From positions 498,501-562,500 of the forward strand of contig BLAL01000019.1 of NCBI GenBank assembly GCA_015698045.1: DNA of 64,000 nucleotides, written 5' to 3'. A program made the position numbers and the translations under genes. Numbering within the stretch: position 1 is the stretch's first letter; each line of letters begins with the position of its first letter. Below, one piece after another: positions 32,855 through 45,534 of the stretch. The DNA comes from Rhizophagus clarus. Taxonomy: Eukaryota > Glomeromycota > Glomeromycetes > Glomerales > Glomeraceae. The notes under the pieces are model-generated. The model was given only the letters and a program-made list of their open reading frames with translations, searched no databases and was not told the DNA's origin.

Positions 32855-34920
32855 AATATAATAAAATTTTTAAAATAAGAAGAAAAAAAAATATTTTTTT
32901 TTTCTTATATTCAACACAATTAAAGTGGGCGAAGAGTACATTGGGTTTTCCTTTTTTAACGTTAGTTCATGTAACTTTTTAATGCCGGTGGAACCTTACA
33001 ATATTTATATTTAGCTGTAAATCATTTGAATCCGGTAGCACAAAAATTAACGGCAAACAAATTGTTACGTCACAAATTTTTTGGGTTCAAAAATAAAATA
33101 ATATATATTTTGCCGTTATTAGGTACTATCTAATAAAAATTAAGCATGTAAAAAAAAATCCAATAAGTTGTAGTACGTGGAAATTAAATTAATAACGTTT
33201 ATCTATGTATACAAGCAATAATTTGAATTTCACACGTCTAAAATAGTTCTATTAAATAGAAAACCGTTTTTTTTAAATAGGAGTAAAATAAATGAAAAAA
33301 AAAACTTTTCGATAATAGGATTTTATACATAAAGAGTAGAAGTTCCGATCAGTATCAAACCAACTTTTCATTGCAGTAATCTCAAATTTCAATAAATGTT
33401 ACAACCAGATACAATGAAAATATTTCAACGTATCTGTATTATGAAGGATTTGTTTCCATGAAATACATGAAATACCAAGAATAGAAGACACAAGAATATA
33501 TTAAAGGGAATTGCTTTTTCGGTATTTAAAAAAAGAGTTTTTCGCTCAAAAATTTCTATACCGCCAAGAAAAACCTATATTGGGTTGAAAAAAATAAGTA
33601 CGTTAGTATTCCAAATGTGAGATCATATTATCAAACAATTCACTTTATTCCGCCATTTATCATAACAAACATGTACCGCAACATTTTTTGCGACTGTGAC
33701 GCCTGCTCGTTAAATATAACTTATTAAAAAAATGAACATAACTATATAATTACAAAATATAATCTTATTATAATCAACCAAATTCCCTTGTATAGAAATC
33801 GACAACGAAAAGTAACATAAAATATCCAAATATTCAACAAAAAATAATCAAAATTGAGGTTCACATGGTTAAGTGTTAATTAAATGGTACTGAGAGTATT
33901 TAGCCAATTGTTATAAAAAAGTGATCAATAATTGTGTAATGGAATTTAAAAAAAGAACTCAAAAGAATCTTGAATTCATCGCGCTAACCGATGTTTACAA
34001 TACTACCATTTTATTTATTATTCAATACGGCCAAGATTTTTGTTTTTTTTTCTTATAAACCATATTAATTACTCGTTTGTTTATTTTATATTTTATGAGC
34101 AGAATTTCAAAGTCATACTGATTTAATGTTGATTATATTAATTGCTAAATTATTTCATTAAATTTATCTTTATTACATTTAATATTATTCGATAATAAAA
34201 ACAAAATGTTTACTTGATCTAAGCTACAAAGGTGTTCCGGCAGAAATCTTAATTATTTAAGTGATTTTCCTGTGACAAAGAGGTTTTTGGGAGCAATGTC
34301 GAAGGTGGTTTAAATTTTTGACGTGATGTTCCCAAATTATATTGGATCATTTGCTTTTGATGATAGTTTTAATCGAATGGCACATTATTTTTACTTACTA
34401 ACAAGATCACATCAATTAATTGATTCCAACTGTGTATACTTTTAATTTTTAACCAGTAAAATACGCCCTGGAATTCACGACCCCCGTCTCTTTATTTATT
34501 ATTTCCTTTATTAGTTTGTTATTGTTCAAATTATATTATTTAATTTGTTATTTAGTTTATTTATTTATTATTTCATTTATTACTTAATCTCCCTCGTCTT
34601 TTTCATGTTAATTTTGAATAGTCTGATTCTCTATAATTGTTGTATGATAATAATAATAGAAATTCTACATTTATTCGTCCATAAATCTTATTACCATGAA
34701 TAATTTATTACATAAATAAATTGTCTTTGGGTTTTTAGCTGTTAAAATTAACCTTGACGTATTTCATTGATACAATACCTATTAAAACGTGAATCGTCCA
34801 AATAACCTGATCTTAAATTTTTTGTAAAATTGGGCTGGCGTTACAAAATTGGCCGCTAATTCCACATGTAAAAAACCAATCCAGGAAAATTTAAAATTAT
34901 AAATCTGCATCTGAGTCTGA
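32855..34920. other. About 2 kb without a recognised gene
   Basis: AT-rich. The first 200 bases are the upstream region of kinase B. Nothing coding or repeat-like could be supported in 33.1-34.9 kb. Confidence 0.4.
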
Positions 34921-34924
34921 ATTT

Positions 34925-36130
34925 GTGATTGATTTATTTATTTATTTATTTAAAGATAACAACAATACAACGCATGAGATAATCGAAATTACAGAAACCC
35001 TATTTAATAAGACCTCTAATGTAAAATACTAAATTTTTTCAAAACTCCCTAGTGCAATGAAGAAGCTACCTGCCAATATTTAAAACCCAACCATGGCTAG
35101 CCAGTTGCACATGGGTAACCGGTAAGATCCAAGAACCAGTGTTATTTAAACCAAAATAATGACCCGAAAAAAAGAAGAAAATCTATATTATTATAAAAAA
35201 AAACTAAAATCGATATTATTAACAAAAGATAAAAAATTTCCCAGCATGTAAATAATTAGAAAAAATATAAAGAAGATAATCAGAGCCTGATCGATGCGAC
35301 GAAACATCGGAACTAAATACCGGAAATCGAGTAACATTATTGTCGTCACGCTTCCTTTTTCTTGTGAAACGATGTCGTTGGAGACACGTGATGTGATTTC
35401 AAGGCATCACGGAAGGACTGATTACGCAAGTGCCAACAGAGTATAACTATATGAGAAAAAAACGATTGAACTACTATATGGTCAATCACTTTATTTACGT
35501 TAGCGGATGAATAATGCCACAAAGTTTGATATATCAACAGGGATGATTTGATGAAGAATCGGATACAGTAAGTGTGCATCATCGGTAAAAGGTTTAATAA
35601 GTTGCCCAGAATCTATGCGTGAACGTAAATCAGTAATATATATTTTTGAGCCATATTAAGATCATAAAGAAGACTTTTATGTTCGTTCAAAGCAATGTTG
35701 ATATTGTTGAAATGTTTGGGACAAAGCCACAAATGGTGATTAGTTTCTTGATGAGTCCTGCAAAGTTTACATTGTAGCAAAGATGGAGGAATACCAGCAG
35801 GAAAATTTCGATCCAAAATGTCAGTCGTAGGTAACAAGTGGTGCATAGTTTTAATTTTGAAGTCACATATGGAGGTATGGTAGTCGTTACATGGAGTCGG
35901 TTCAGGGTTGTAATTAATCCACATACGCGTAGCATGTCAATCAATACTCAAGCGGTTCGATGAAGATGCTACTGTACATGGAACTTGGAAATAGAAGGCG
36001 AGTACAACCACGCGTCCAAAGTACGCGCATCGGCGCATGAAAAAGTGAAGTAACAAATCTGCGCAAGTTAGACTCGATAGGGCCCAGAAAGTTGAACAAA
36101 ACCGTACCCAAGGAAACTCGACCTTGTTAG
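34925..36130 (-). mobile_element. LINE (non-LTR retrotransposon) 3' fragment
   Basis: The minus frame 35613-35924 (with more sequence upstream in other frames up to about 36130, e.g. ARTLDAWLYSPSISKFHVQ) shows IKTMHHLLPTTDILDRNFP then CKLCRTHQETNHHLWLCPKH, the CxxC..HxxxWxC finger found at the C-terminus of LINE reverse transcriptase proteins after RNase H. A C-terminal piece (LRNQSFRDALKSHH) follows at 35346-35582. The 3' end carries a run of AAAT units (plus strand TTTATTTATTTATTTATTTA at about 34933-34955), typical of LINE tails. The reverse transcriptase proper is absent, so the copy is 5'-truncated, and its frame is broken. Confidence 0.65.
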
Positions 36131-36640
36131 AGATGGCAGATGTGAGTCATGTGATACTGATGTGATATCCAATTTGACTCATTCAATCGTTATATGAGTA
36201 ATAGTACAAAAAACTTTTATAAAGCGGAAAATTTTTAATGATTTGATATTCCGATGACACTTTTTGACTGCTTCGGTTCTAGTTTATACAATTCAAAATC
36301 TTGAATAACATCATATGAGTCAAAAAAAAAAAATCGCAAAGTAGAGTTATACTGTATACAGTTGGGTTTAAAATTTTATTTATATATTTCACTGTTTATT
36401 TGAAAGCTTGTACAACATAGAATTGTATAAAAATACTTATTTTCATTTTTTTTTTTTTATTCCGTTAGAGAAATAATTTATCTTAATCTTTAATTCCTTT
36501 GCGTGTTCCTTCGATCTTTCGTTTTCGTTGTTTTATTTACAATTTACCTAATCTTCCCTAATCTTTTAATCTATTTGCGTCTTTTATTTTATTTTATTTG
36601 TTTATTTTCGATATCTTTTACTTTCTCTTTTTTTAGGTGG
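36131..36640. other. No gene recognised
   Basis: AT-rich. The open frame starting at 36503 enters the pyrimidine satellite and is rejected as coding. Confidence 0.4.
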
Positions 36641-37562
36641 GTGGGTGGGTACGCTTGTGTTTCTCTTCTTTTCTCCCTTCGATATTTCCTTTCTTTCTTC
36701 CCATTTTTTTTTTTATTTTCGTTATCTTCATTTCTCTTTTTTAGGTGGGTGGGTGGGTACTCTCGTGTTTCTTTTTTTTTCCTTCGATATTTCCTTTCTT
36801 TTCCCTCTCGTTTTTCGTTTTTCTCCTTTCCCTTTCGTTTTCCTCCTTCCCTTTCGTTTTCTCTTTCCCTCTCGTCTTCCCCTTTCCCTTTCGTTTCCCC
36901 CTTTCCTTTCGTCTTTCCCCTTTCCCTTTCGTTTTCCCCTTTCCTTTTCATTTTTCATTTCCCTCTCGTTTTTCATTTCCCTCTCGTTTTTCATTTCCCT
37001 CTCGTTTTCGTCTTTCCCTTTCGTTTTCATTTCCCTTTCGTTTTCTCTTTCGTTTTTCCCTTTCGTATTCCCTTTCCCTTTCGTTTTCCCTTTCGTATTC
37101 CCCTTTCCCTTTCGTTTTCCCTTTCGTATTCCCCTTTCCCTTTCGTTTTCCCTTTCGTATTCCCCTTTCCCTTTCGTTATTCCCTTTCCCTCTCGTTTTC
37201 ATTTTCCTTTTCGCTTTTCTTTTCACTTTCGTTTTCCCCTTTCCCTCTCGTTTTCATTTTTTTTTTCGTTTTCCCTTTTCCTTCTCGTTTTCTTTTCCCT
37301 TTCGTTTTCCCCTTTCCTCTCGTTTTCCCCTTTCCCTTTCGTTTCTCCTTTTCCCTCTCATTTTCGTCTTTCCCTTTCGTTTTCATTTCCCTTTCGTTTT
37401 CTCTTTCGTTTTTCCCTTTCCCTTTCGTTATTCCCTTTCCCACTCGTTTTCATTTTCCCTTTCGTTTTTCCCTTTCCCTCTCGTTTTCATTTTTCCTTTC
37501 GTTCTCCTTTTCCCTTTCGTTTCCTTTTCGTTTTTACCTTTCCCTTTCGTTTTCCTTTTTCC
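36633..37562. repeat. Polypyrimidine satellite, TTTCCCTTTCGTTTTC-type
   Basis: Two copies of a roughly 100-bp unit begin at about 36633 and 36741 (each with AGGTGGGTGGGTGGGTAC and CCTTCGATATTTCCTTTC). About 800 bases of irregular CCCTTTCGTTTTC repeats with C/T variation follow. One strand is almost pure pyrimidine apart from a periodic G in TCG. All long frames here are consequences of the repeat. Confidence 0.9.
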
Positions 37563-40323
37563 TGATCAAAGTTGCTGCACCTCAACGTTGGTGATCAGGT
37601 GACAACAAGTTTTTTTTAAAAAAACTTGGCTAAGTCAGCAACTTCTCATGTCTTTATCATTAATAATAAGTTAACTTGGTCATAGCAGGAGTTGTATATG
37701 ATTGCATATGAAATTAGAAATAGTAATAATAACCGACTATTACAAAATAGTAAATAATTATATGAATATTAAAAAATGTTAATAAATTTAAAATAATACT
37801 AATCTTGCATATTCCACTATGCTTGTTAACATTTTCACATTCTAAGAATTTGTCAGATATTTACCTCCAACTGACGTTCTAATGTAAGTATTTTCCGTCT
37901 TTCCTTTGTTGTTTGTTTCAAATTTTTAATCAAAAATATTAATTCGCCTGTAAAAGTACAACATAACTTTTGATGAATCAGATAGTTGTTGAGAGAAAAT
38001 TTGGTCACCAGATATTTATTCCATTGCAAATAAGAGTTTTTCCCAATATTTTAAAATAGGTACAAAATATTAATATATTTAACATTAATAAGAGATAAGA
38101 TATATACACTTACTTCATATAGTAAACTTTGAGTAAAATATGTTCTTTCGTTAGAAAACAAACAAGAATTATTAGTGAAGAAAAACTGTAAAGGGCTATA
38201 AGTAATAATATTTATTATACATTTGCAAAACTAAAATATATTTTTACCATTTTACGGAAATAATTTCTTATCGCGTGCTGATATTTAAGAAATTGTTACT
38301 CTTATTTTTATAGAATTTTCTGTTAATGATTTATTTTCACCTTTTAATTAATCGGATAATCATATTTTAACGAATTTTAATTTTTAAGAGATTTTTATTG
38401 TTTGATTATTTTTTTTTTAAAAAAAAAAATAAATAAATAAAATAATTTAGTGATCAATAAATGACATTAATCAACTGGATAGATCAATGTGGCGCAATTG
38501 TGTACCTTTATACAATACGATATTACGTAATTTTTGTCGTTAACTAATCCTAATTTTTGTTCAATTTACACTATATTTTATAATAGACGACTTTTGTATT
38601 CCGATATTGCAAAATTCAGCTAAGCAATACAAAGAACAATATATTTTATATATTGTACGTTAAATTGTTTCTCATTCAATGTCAGATATAACAAAGATAT
38701 GATATGATAGTATAATAGTTAATAGTTCTTGAAAAATAAAATTTAAAACTTTTTTGTTTAACATATATTGTATCACGTCGAAGGATTTTATAATTTAAAA
38801 CACATAATGTTAAACGATTTTTAAACCATATTCTATGTTTTTTTTTCATATAAACATATATAAGAACTGAGTCTAACTTTATAGGGATGACTAAAAAAAA
38901 AAAAATGATAATATTTACGCTTTTACGGTTCAATGAAAAAAATTTTATCATTATCTAGTTTTCTAATATTAATCTATTGCATTGTCTGTTCAAAATTTAC
39001 ATCATTAAAAATATTTAGTATTCATTTGTTCAAAAAAAAAAAAAAAAAAAACTATATTTATTCGTCTAATTAAAAAGTGTAGAAACTAAAGATAAATGAT
39101 AAAAGGATATTTATCTAAATATTTTCGAAATAAAATGAAATAAAAAAAAAAAACTTTATCATTCAAAATTTAGTTAACAAAGAATTTTTTTTCTTGAGCA
39201 AAACACAATTTAGGTTAATTCCGGCTGAAATCATTCATTTAAGGCTGACTTAGTCAAACTTTTTTTTCACTTACGGATTCCGATCATTTACTATCAAACA
39301 AATTCCTCACTCTAATGACATATTTGACAAATTTTATCTTGAAAATCTTACCAATTGTGTAATTCAATGATATGAGCCTATAAAATTCGAATATCTAAAT
39401 TATTTAAAAGAAATTGTATTATTCAAGTTCCAGTTCTTACGATACATGGAGGTTTTGTTGATGATTCATAATCTCAAGTTATCTTTTATCTTTAACAGTA
39501 TTTGAGCATTTATATGAATATTATAGTAACCTACACGATATTTCATAACTCCTGGATTTAAATTCGTTTAAACTTGGAAAAAGATTCTGGGAATTGTATC
39601 AGGATGTATGGTGATCTTTTCATAAATAGAATCAAACGTTAGGACGGTGGGCATTGTTATTAGTTGTTGAATATTTACTTATTTAAAGCTTATGAGATTT
39701 CATTATATAAAAGACGTTTTAAAAGAGGGACAATGAGTCAGATTATTACATGGGTTTTGTATATCAACAGAAATTTTTAGGAACCAATATTTTGAGCGGA
39801 AAATGTAGAAAATAAATTTGTTGCGATAGTATTCATTTTTGGAAAGTTCAGGAAAGAGTTCCTATTATCCGCGTTTAATTGATTTCAAAAAAAACCTTTA
39901 CGCGTTTCGATCAAAAATTTTAAATTATCGCATGATAAAATATTGTTAAATGATTGTTGAACGTTTGGCAAATTTTAAAATTCCATGTATTTGACCATTA
40001 TTCAGATAAATATTATTTACATTCCAATAAACATAAATATAACATTTTTATACGATAATTTAATAAAATATATATGATGAATTATTTAAATTACAAACTA
40101 AGAAATTCTTTTACAACAGTAGATAGCTAGTGCTACAATACTAGCGAAAATCATAATGAAGTTAGAGATATACGTTAATGTATTATGTATAATCTAGATA
40201 TTTTTTTTTTTTCCGTAAGCGTTATTTTTTTTTAAAAAATAAAGACATATGTGTTACCAAACAATTATTTCATTCTTAGTGTTTAAATAATTCAATTTCG
40301 AAATAAAACAAATAATATTGCTC
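37563..40323. other. About 2.7 kb without a recognised gene
   Basis: Very AT-rich with long A-runs (for example about 39030-39050). The open frame 38682-38951 on the minus strand has no recognisable domain. Around 40080-40300 the sequence resembles 53345-53420 and 55385-55460, the 3' flank of other kinase copies. Confidence 0.4.
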
Positions 40324-42613
40324 TTAAAATCCATCTGAAAAAAAAACAGATGAATTAGTGAGTAAAAAAATCATTATTATAAAAATAGGATACAATATTT
40401 TGAAAAATGAACCAACCAACAGGAATTTCCAATTCTTCTTGTTCTTCTGAATGAAGATTTGGATTATTATACTCATCATCATCTAAAATTAATACACAAT
40501 TATTTATTATCTAAGAATTTTAATAAGTAACAAGTTTACTTACCATCAACGTCAACAGTTCGTGGCTGTTGTATTGTTTCTCTATTATAATAGTTATTTT
40601 GCATAGCAACTAGTGTCAAATAAAATTATACTTAATAAAATAATAAATACAAATTCGAATTAAATAGAATTGATTTATAAATATTTTACTTACCATTTTT
40701 TGAATCTACGCGTAATTTGGAAAATATTCTACTATCAACTAAAATTGAAAATATTAATTGAATATTTAATATAAATTTAACATTTATTTTAATTTTAAAT
40801 TACCTTCAATAACATTACTACTTCTGTTGTTATTCTGATTATTTGATTGGCCAAAATCACCGACTAAGAAACATAACAATTATCTAATATTTTAACGTAA
40901 AATTCAATATAATCATAAAAATACTTACTATTGTCAGGAATATAAAAATCATATAATTTACTATGGAATACTATATTAAAACGAATTTATTTTTTAAAAT
41001 TATTATTAATTAAACATTTTTTTTAATAAAATAAGTAAATTATTTAAAATTATATTACTTTCTTGTTCTTCTGTTAGTATTAATTAAAAAAAAAAAGATT
41101 ATATTAATAACAACAAAAATAGACTAATTTGGCAACAAATGTTAATAAATTATACCTTCTGTTGCATTTTTTGGTTTAGGTAAATTTTCAAATTTATGAA
41201 TTTTACTTGTAAATAATTTACTGCTTGTATTTGCATGGTTCGTTCCTTCATTTAACTTTGTTTTTAGTTGAGGTAATTCATTTGGATTATTTTGATAGTA
41301 TAAATTGATCTCTCTTATTTCCTTTCGTAATGTATCAACATCAGGTCTTTTTAATGGATTAGCATCCCAGCATTGTACCATTAAATTTTTATACTTTAGA
41401 GGAATTTCTGATATAATTTTCGGTCTCATACCATTGATAATATTTATTGCAAGATTATAATCATGTTTATGATTATTAAATGGTGGTTGTCCAGATGAAA
41501 TTTCCCACATAAGCATTGCAATACTATAAATATCAGATTTAAAAGTATACTTATTTCCACTAAGTACTTCAGGAGCTATGTAAGGAAGATTTCCATATAT
41601 ACTTGTTGATGGTTTATCTGCAGGTCCACAAAATCCAAGATCACTAATATACCAATAATCATTAAATTGCGAATGTAATATATTTCCAGAATGTAAATCT
41701 CTATGGATTGAGTTCTCATTATGAATATAATAAAGTGAGTTAATTATTAAATAATTAATTTTAATTCTTTCATTCCATGTAAGCTTATTGTTATTTTGCT
41801 GTAAATATCCTCTTAAACTGATATTTGCCCTTTCCATTACGAGCATATAATTTCCATTTAACGGGTTTCGTGTTAAGCCAAAACAAGCGACAATACTTGG
41901 ATGCTTATTGCTTATAGTTAAATGTGATTCAGCCTATAAATAAATGATTTTAAATTTATTGCTAATATAAATTATGGATGGCATTTGAATATAATTTCTT
42001 AAACATTTTTTAGAATACAAACCTCTTCAAACCAATTTTGACTTGCATTTCCAACATTATCTAATTCTTTTAGTATTACATTTAGCTCTCCAAATCTTTG
42101 TAATTGTTGATTCTCAGAATTCCATTCATCATATCTTCCGCCAATCCAAATTGCTGTATAAATTTTAGAGAAACCTCCTTTTGTTAAATATTCAATCCCT
42201 TGTAAATTATTATATGAAATCCATTCAATAATCTTACTTGGAAGAAGTGTTTTAATTTGACATTTTTGTATCAAATTATCAATATTAACATTTCCAGATG
42301 CCCAATTTGAAAAATTTGCTTTTAAATAATCTCGAACACAATATTCACAATATAATGTAGCTAAACATTCTTGGTTACAATTTTCACAAATTCTTCTTGT
42401 CCCTTCATTGTAAAGAACTTTCTCTCGGTCATTAGCTATATTAAGTAATCTTATTGCTTTGTTTTTTTCATCATTTGTAAGAGAATTGTCAGCAAGGATT
42501 GCTTGTAGCATAAATTCATATTGTTTATGTGATTCATTTTGAATATTATAATCAATTAATGACCATGCTCTATTAAGTGTTAAATGAATTAACTCTTCTC
42601 GAATAGTAGACAT
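40324..42613 (-). CDS. Tyrosine-kinase-like protein kinase C, nine exons
   Basis: Minus-strand exons: 42023-42613 (591), 41156-41933 (778), 41059-41070 (12), 40929-40970 (42), 40804-40863 (60), 40694-40738 (45), 40544-40609 (66), 40417-40482 (66), 40324-40334 (11). The sum is 1671 nt, 556 aa in frame. N-terminus MSTIREELIHLTLNRAW, cysteine patch CENCNQEC..CEYC, loop LTKGGFSKIY, VILKEL, HRDLHSGN, DLG, APE and CWDANPLKRP. Exon 2 opens AESHLTISNKHPSIVACFGL, differing from the VPCYGL of A and B. The tail is EEQE, FHSKLYDFYIPDN, DFGQSNNQNNNRSSNVIE, .., YNNPNLHSEEQEELEIP, DGF-stop. Intron 1 is 89 nt. No breaks. Function as for kinase A; substrate unknown. Confidence 0.9.
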
Positions 42614-42800
42614 GATATAGCAAAAATTTTAAACTAAAAATTCTTATTAATAACTTTGAATGGCAAGTTAATGTAAAAAAAAAAAATTTTTTACCTGTCA
42701 TGTCTTTTTTAACGTTTTAATTTTGAAATAAATTAATTGTGTAACTATAAATTTAAATTTAATATAACCTACCACTGCATAATATTCCACCGTATTGATT

Positions 42801-42840
42801 TATATTCAGAAACGAATTACCTAAATGTGAGCAATAAGTA
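42801..42840 (-). promoter_or_regulatory. Conserved upstream block of the kinase genes (copy C)
   Basis: TATTCAGAAACGAATTACC, TAAATGTGA and GCAATAAGTA lie about 190-225 bases before the kinase C start. Compare 29111-29155, 51661-51700 and 63941-63980. Confidence 0.35.
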
Positions 42841-42913
42841 ATTTATTTTTAGCAAAAAAAAATTTTTTTTTATTACGCCATAAAAAACAAGTAGTTGATT
42901 TACAACAACTAAC

Positions 42914-43508
42914 TTATTGTATTGATCGACATAGCGAGGTAATAAGTAACTTGTTGCTTTTTATGTCAATCACATTTTGATTTCCACTTATGATTAACTA
43001 GGTAATTCAATTATATCACTTCTCCCATTATAAGATAAAATTTCACTTTTTAGTTTTATTTTGCTTTATTCTACTCTATTTTATTTTATTTTAACTTCTT
43101 ATTATAATTACAATATTTATCATTGTAATGAGACAAAAAAAAAGATTTTTTTTTTGCAATTTCATTAATTTATTTATTTTATTTTATTTTCTTTTTTCTT
43201 TTTTTGAGGGTCGTCTAAAGTGGGGGTAAGTCGCCCGATTTATACAGATTTTTGTCCCGCATTACGGCATTAAAAAATTGGGAATGTGACAAATAGCGTG
43301 TGACATATAGCTTTTTATTAACCGAAAAATTTCTGTCGCCAGAATACTGTACTTAATAAAAATGAAAGAGTAGAGGGGGTGACAAATATTTTACTATGAT
43401 CACGTGATTTGCCCCGCTTAGACATCCTCATAAATGGAATCAAAATGGGATTAATATAAAAGTAACAAGTTACTTGTTACCTCGCTATGTCGATCAATAC
43501 AACAACCT
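42914..43508. mobile_element. Inverted-repeat element of about 590 bp (MITE-like)
   Basis: TTGTATTGATCGACATAGCG plus AGGTAATAAGTAACTTGTTG (from 42917) recurs inverted at about 43459-43505 with two changes. The arms of about 45 bp enclose a non-coding interior with GTGACAAATAGCGTGTGACA and TGATCACGTGATTTG. The exact ends and target duplication were not fixed. Confidence 0.6.
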
Positions 43509-43738
43509 TTTGACTTCTACGGTACGCCATACGGCACAATATTGTTTTGTTCTGTTTTATTTTTCTATGGATATCAATTCTTTTTTTTAAGAAAAGAAAA
43601 AAATATAATAAATAAATAAAGTCAAATAAAGCCAATAAAGAAGAATTTTTTGAACAATAATGCGCAGAAATTAATTGGTTTTTTTGTGTACAAGTAATAA
43701 TTTGAATTTAATATATCTTCTGTTCTACAAAATAAGTG

Positions 43739-44391
43739 CCCTATAAAAAATAAATGTCCGGAAAATGTTATCAAAAATGTCTGGAAAATGTCCAGAATAA
43801 ATCTGGTGTGTCCGGAAAATGTCCACTTTTTTGGTACATGTCTGACACACTTCTGATACTTAAAATTTTGACATGTCCTAACTTTGTCCTGAATTCGTCC
43901 AGTATTTGTTCGGTATAAAATTTTGGACAAATTCTGGACAGTTCAACCTGGACAAATTCTGGACATAGTAAAAAAACCAGATAGACAAATTCCGGACATG
44001 AAAAAGTTCAGGACAAATTCTGGATACTATTTCCAAAAAAGGATAAATTAATTTTGTAAAAAAATGCAAAAAGCACAAAACTGACATTCAAAACCTTTTC
44101 TGTCGTACTAATTAAAATTGCAGAGCAGGCAAAAATACTATATATCTATGATATAAAAATTTTTGGTTAAGGAATAATGATGATCATCTATCCATTGATC
44201 ATCTTTTGTGGCAAAATTTTACGAAAATACATTTCCGGACAATTTCAGGACAAATTCCTAATATCCCGAAAATGCAGTGTTTTCGGAACAGTTTCCGGAC
44301 ACACAGTGTCCAGAATTTCCGGACAATATTTTAGAATTTTTTTCCGGACATTTTCTGCTGGACATTATCCGGACACTTATTTTTTATAGGG
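43739..44391. mobile_element. 653-bp foldback element, CCCTATAAAA ends, 3-bp GTG duplication
   Basis: Ends CCCTATAAAAAATAAATGTC and (inverse) CCCTATAAAAAATAAGTGTC. GTG flanks both sides (43736-43738, 44392-44394). The interior is many copies of TTCCGGACA/TGTCCGGAA and relatives in both orientations. It shares terminal bases and duplication length with the element at 9973-10266 while the interiors differ. The frames inside are repeat artefacts. Confidence 0.75.
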
Positions 44392-44394
44392 GTG

Positions 44395-45534
44395 ATCATT
44401 TTTAAATGAATAATTAATTAATCGTAATTGAAAAACAAATTATAAATTATATGAATAATTAATTACAAGTGCTTATTATAATATTGTAGTTGGTAATCTC
44501 TTGAAGCAAGTCTGGAACACAAGTTTCTTAAAATTTGATTCGTACTGCGGCAATTGCATAACTCTCATCCGGGGTTGAATTTTCCAATAAAATGATACTG
44601 TTGATTTACATACGGTAAAAAGAAAAGATTTAGCAATTTATGGCACACAAGACGCATGATTGAATAACCAGGCCGTAAATAACAAAAGTGATGATACAAT
44701 ATTGTCATTTGAAAAATAAAATTGTAATAATGAACAAATGAATGAAAATAAATTATTTGATAAAAGATATATATCATATATTTAAAATTCGTAACGTTGA
44801 ACATTTTTAAGGTTTTTTTTTTTTCATTAAAGAATATATATATGTATATACATATATATATATGTATTTTTACTTTACATTACATAAGAATTTAACTACA
44901 TTTATAAGTTATAACTATAATATAAAAAACATAAAAATAAAATTTTACAAAAAAAACATTCTTCTAACAATAGTAATAATAATTAATCTAGAGTTATATA
45001 TACGATTATTTTTAACCCAATTCTTTCCAAACTATCATTTTTAAAATTTTTTTCTCAATAGTTTTTTTTAAAACTCGAACATTTTTTTAATTGCGTTATT
45101 TATTAAGTCTCCAAATTATATACTGTTATATAGTATCAGGTATGTAATAAATTACGAAATTTACGCATCAAGCAACTGATTTTGTAAATAGCGTAAATGA
45201 CAAAGATTTAGTTAGAGAATAAAAATAAATTTTGTCGTCACAATTTAAAAAGAAAATAGTAATCTGGTGATTGATGACGCGTAGATTGTCAGTTGCTGTT
45301 TCAGATTATGATTACTTGATCATCAGCTCGCCCAATAATATATATTATTCAAAGTTCATTAACATTTCTACCAAATTTCATCAACTGACTTTTTATCTTT
45401 TAGAATAAACCTATGATCACTTTAGATGACTGATCAACACGATAAAAATGTTCAATTACCAATTTTTTTTCATTCTTTGAGATTGATATTGAGCCAGAAA
45501 TATGCCGAGAGAGAGATATATATAGGTTCATTAT
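44395..45534. other. No gene recognised; AT dinucleotide repeats
   Basis: AT-rich. A TATATATGTATATACATATA tract lies at about 44836-44866. The short open frames are not supported. Confidence 0.4.

Noticed and set aside
36503-37602. Long plus-strand open frames rich in Phe, Pro, Ser, Arg and antisense Lys/Glu/Arg frames
   Set aside because: They are translations of a CT-repeat satellite in every frame; no start context, domain or splice structure supports a gene.
43622-44389. Three open frames around 43.6-44.4 kb
   Set aside because: They translate the TCCGGACA repeats of the foldback element.
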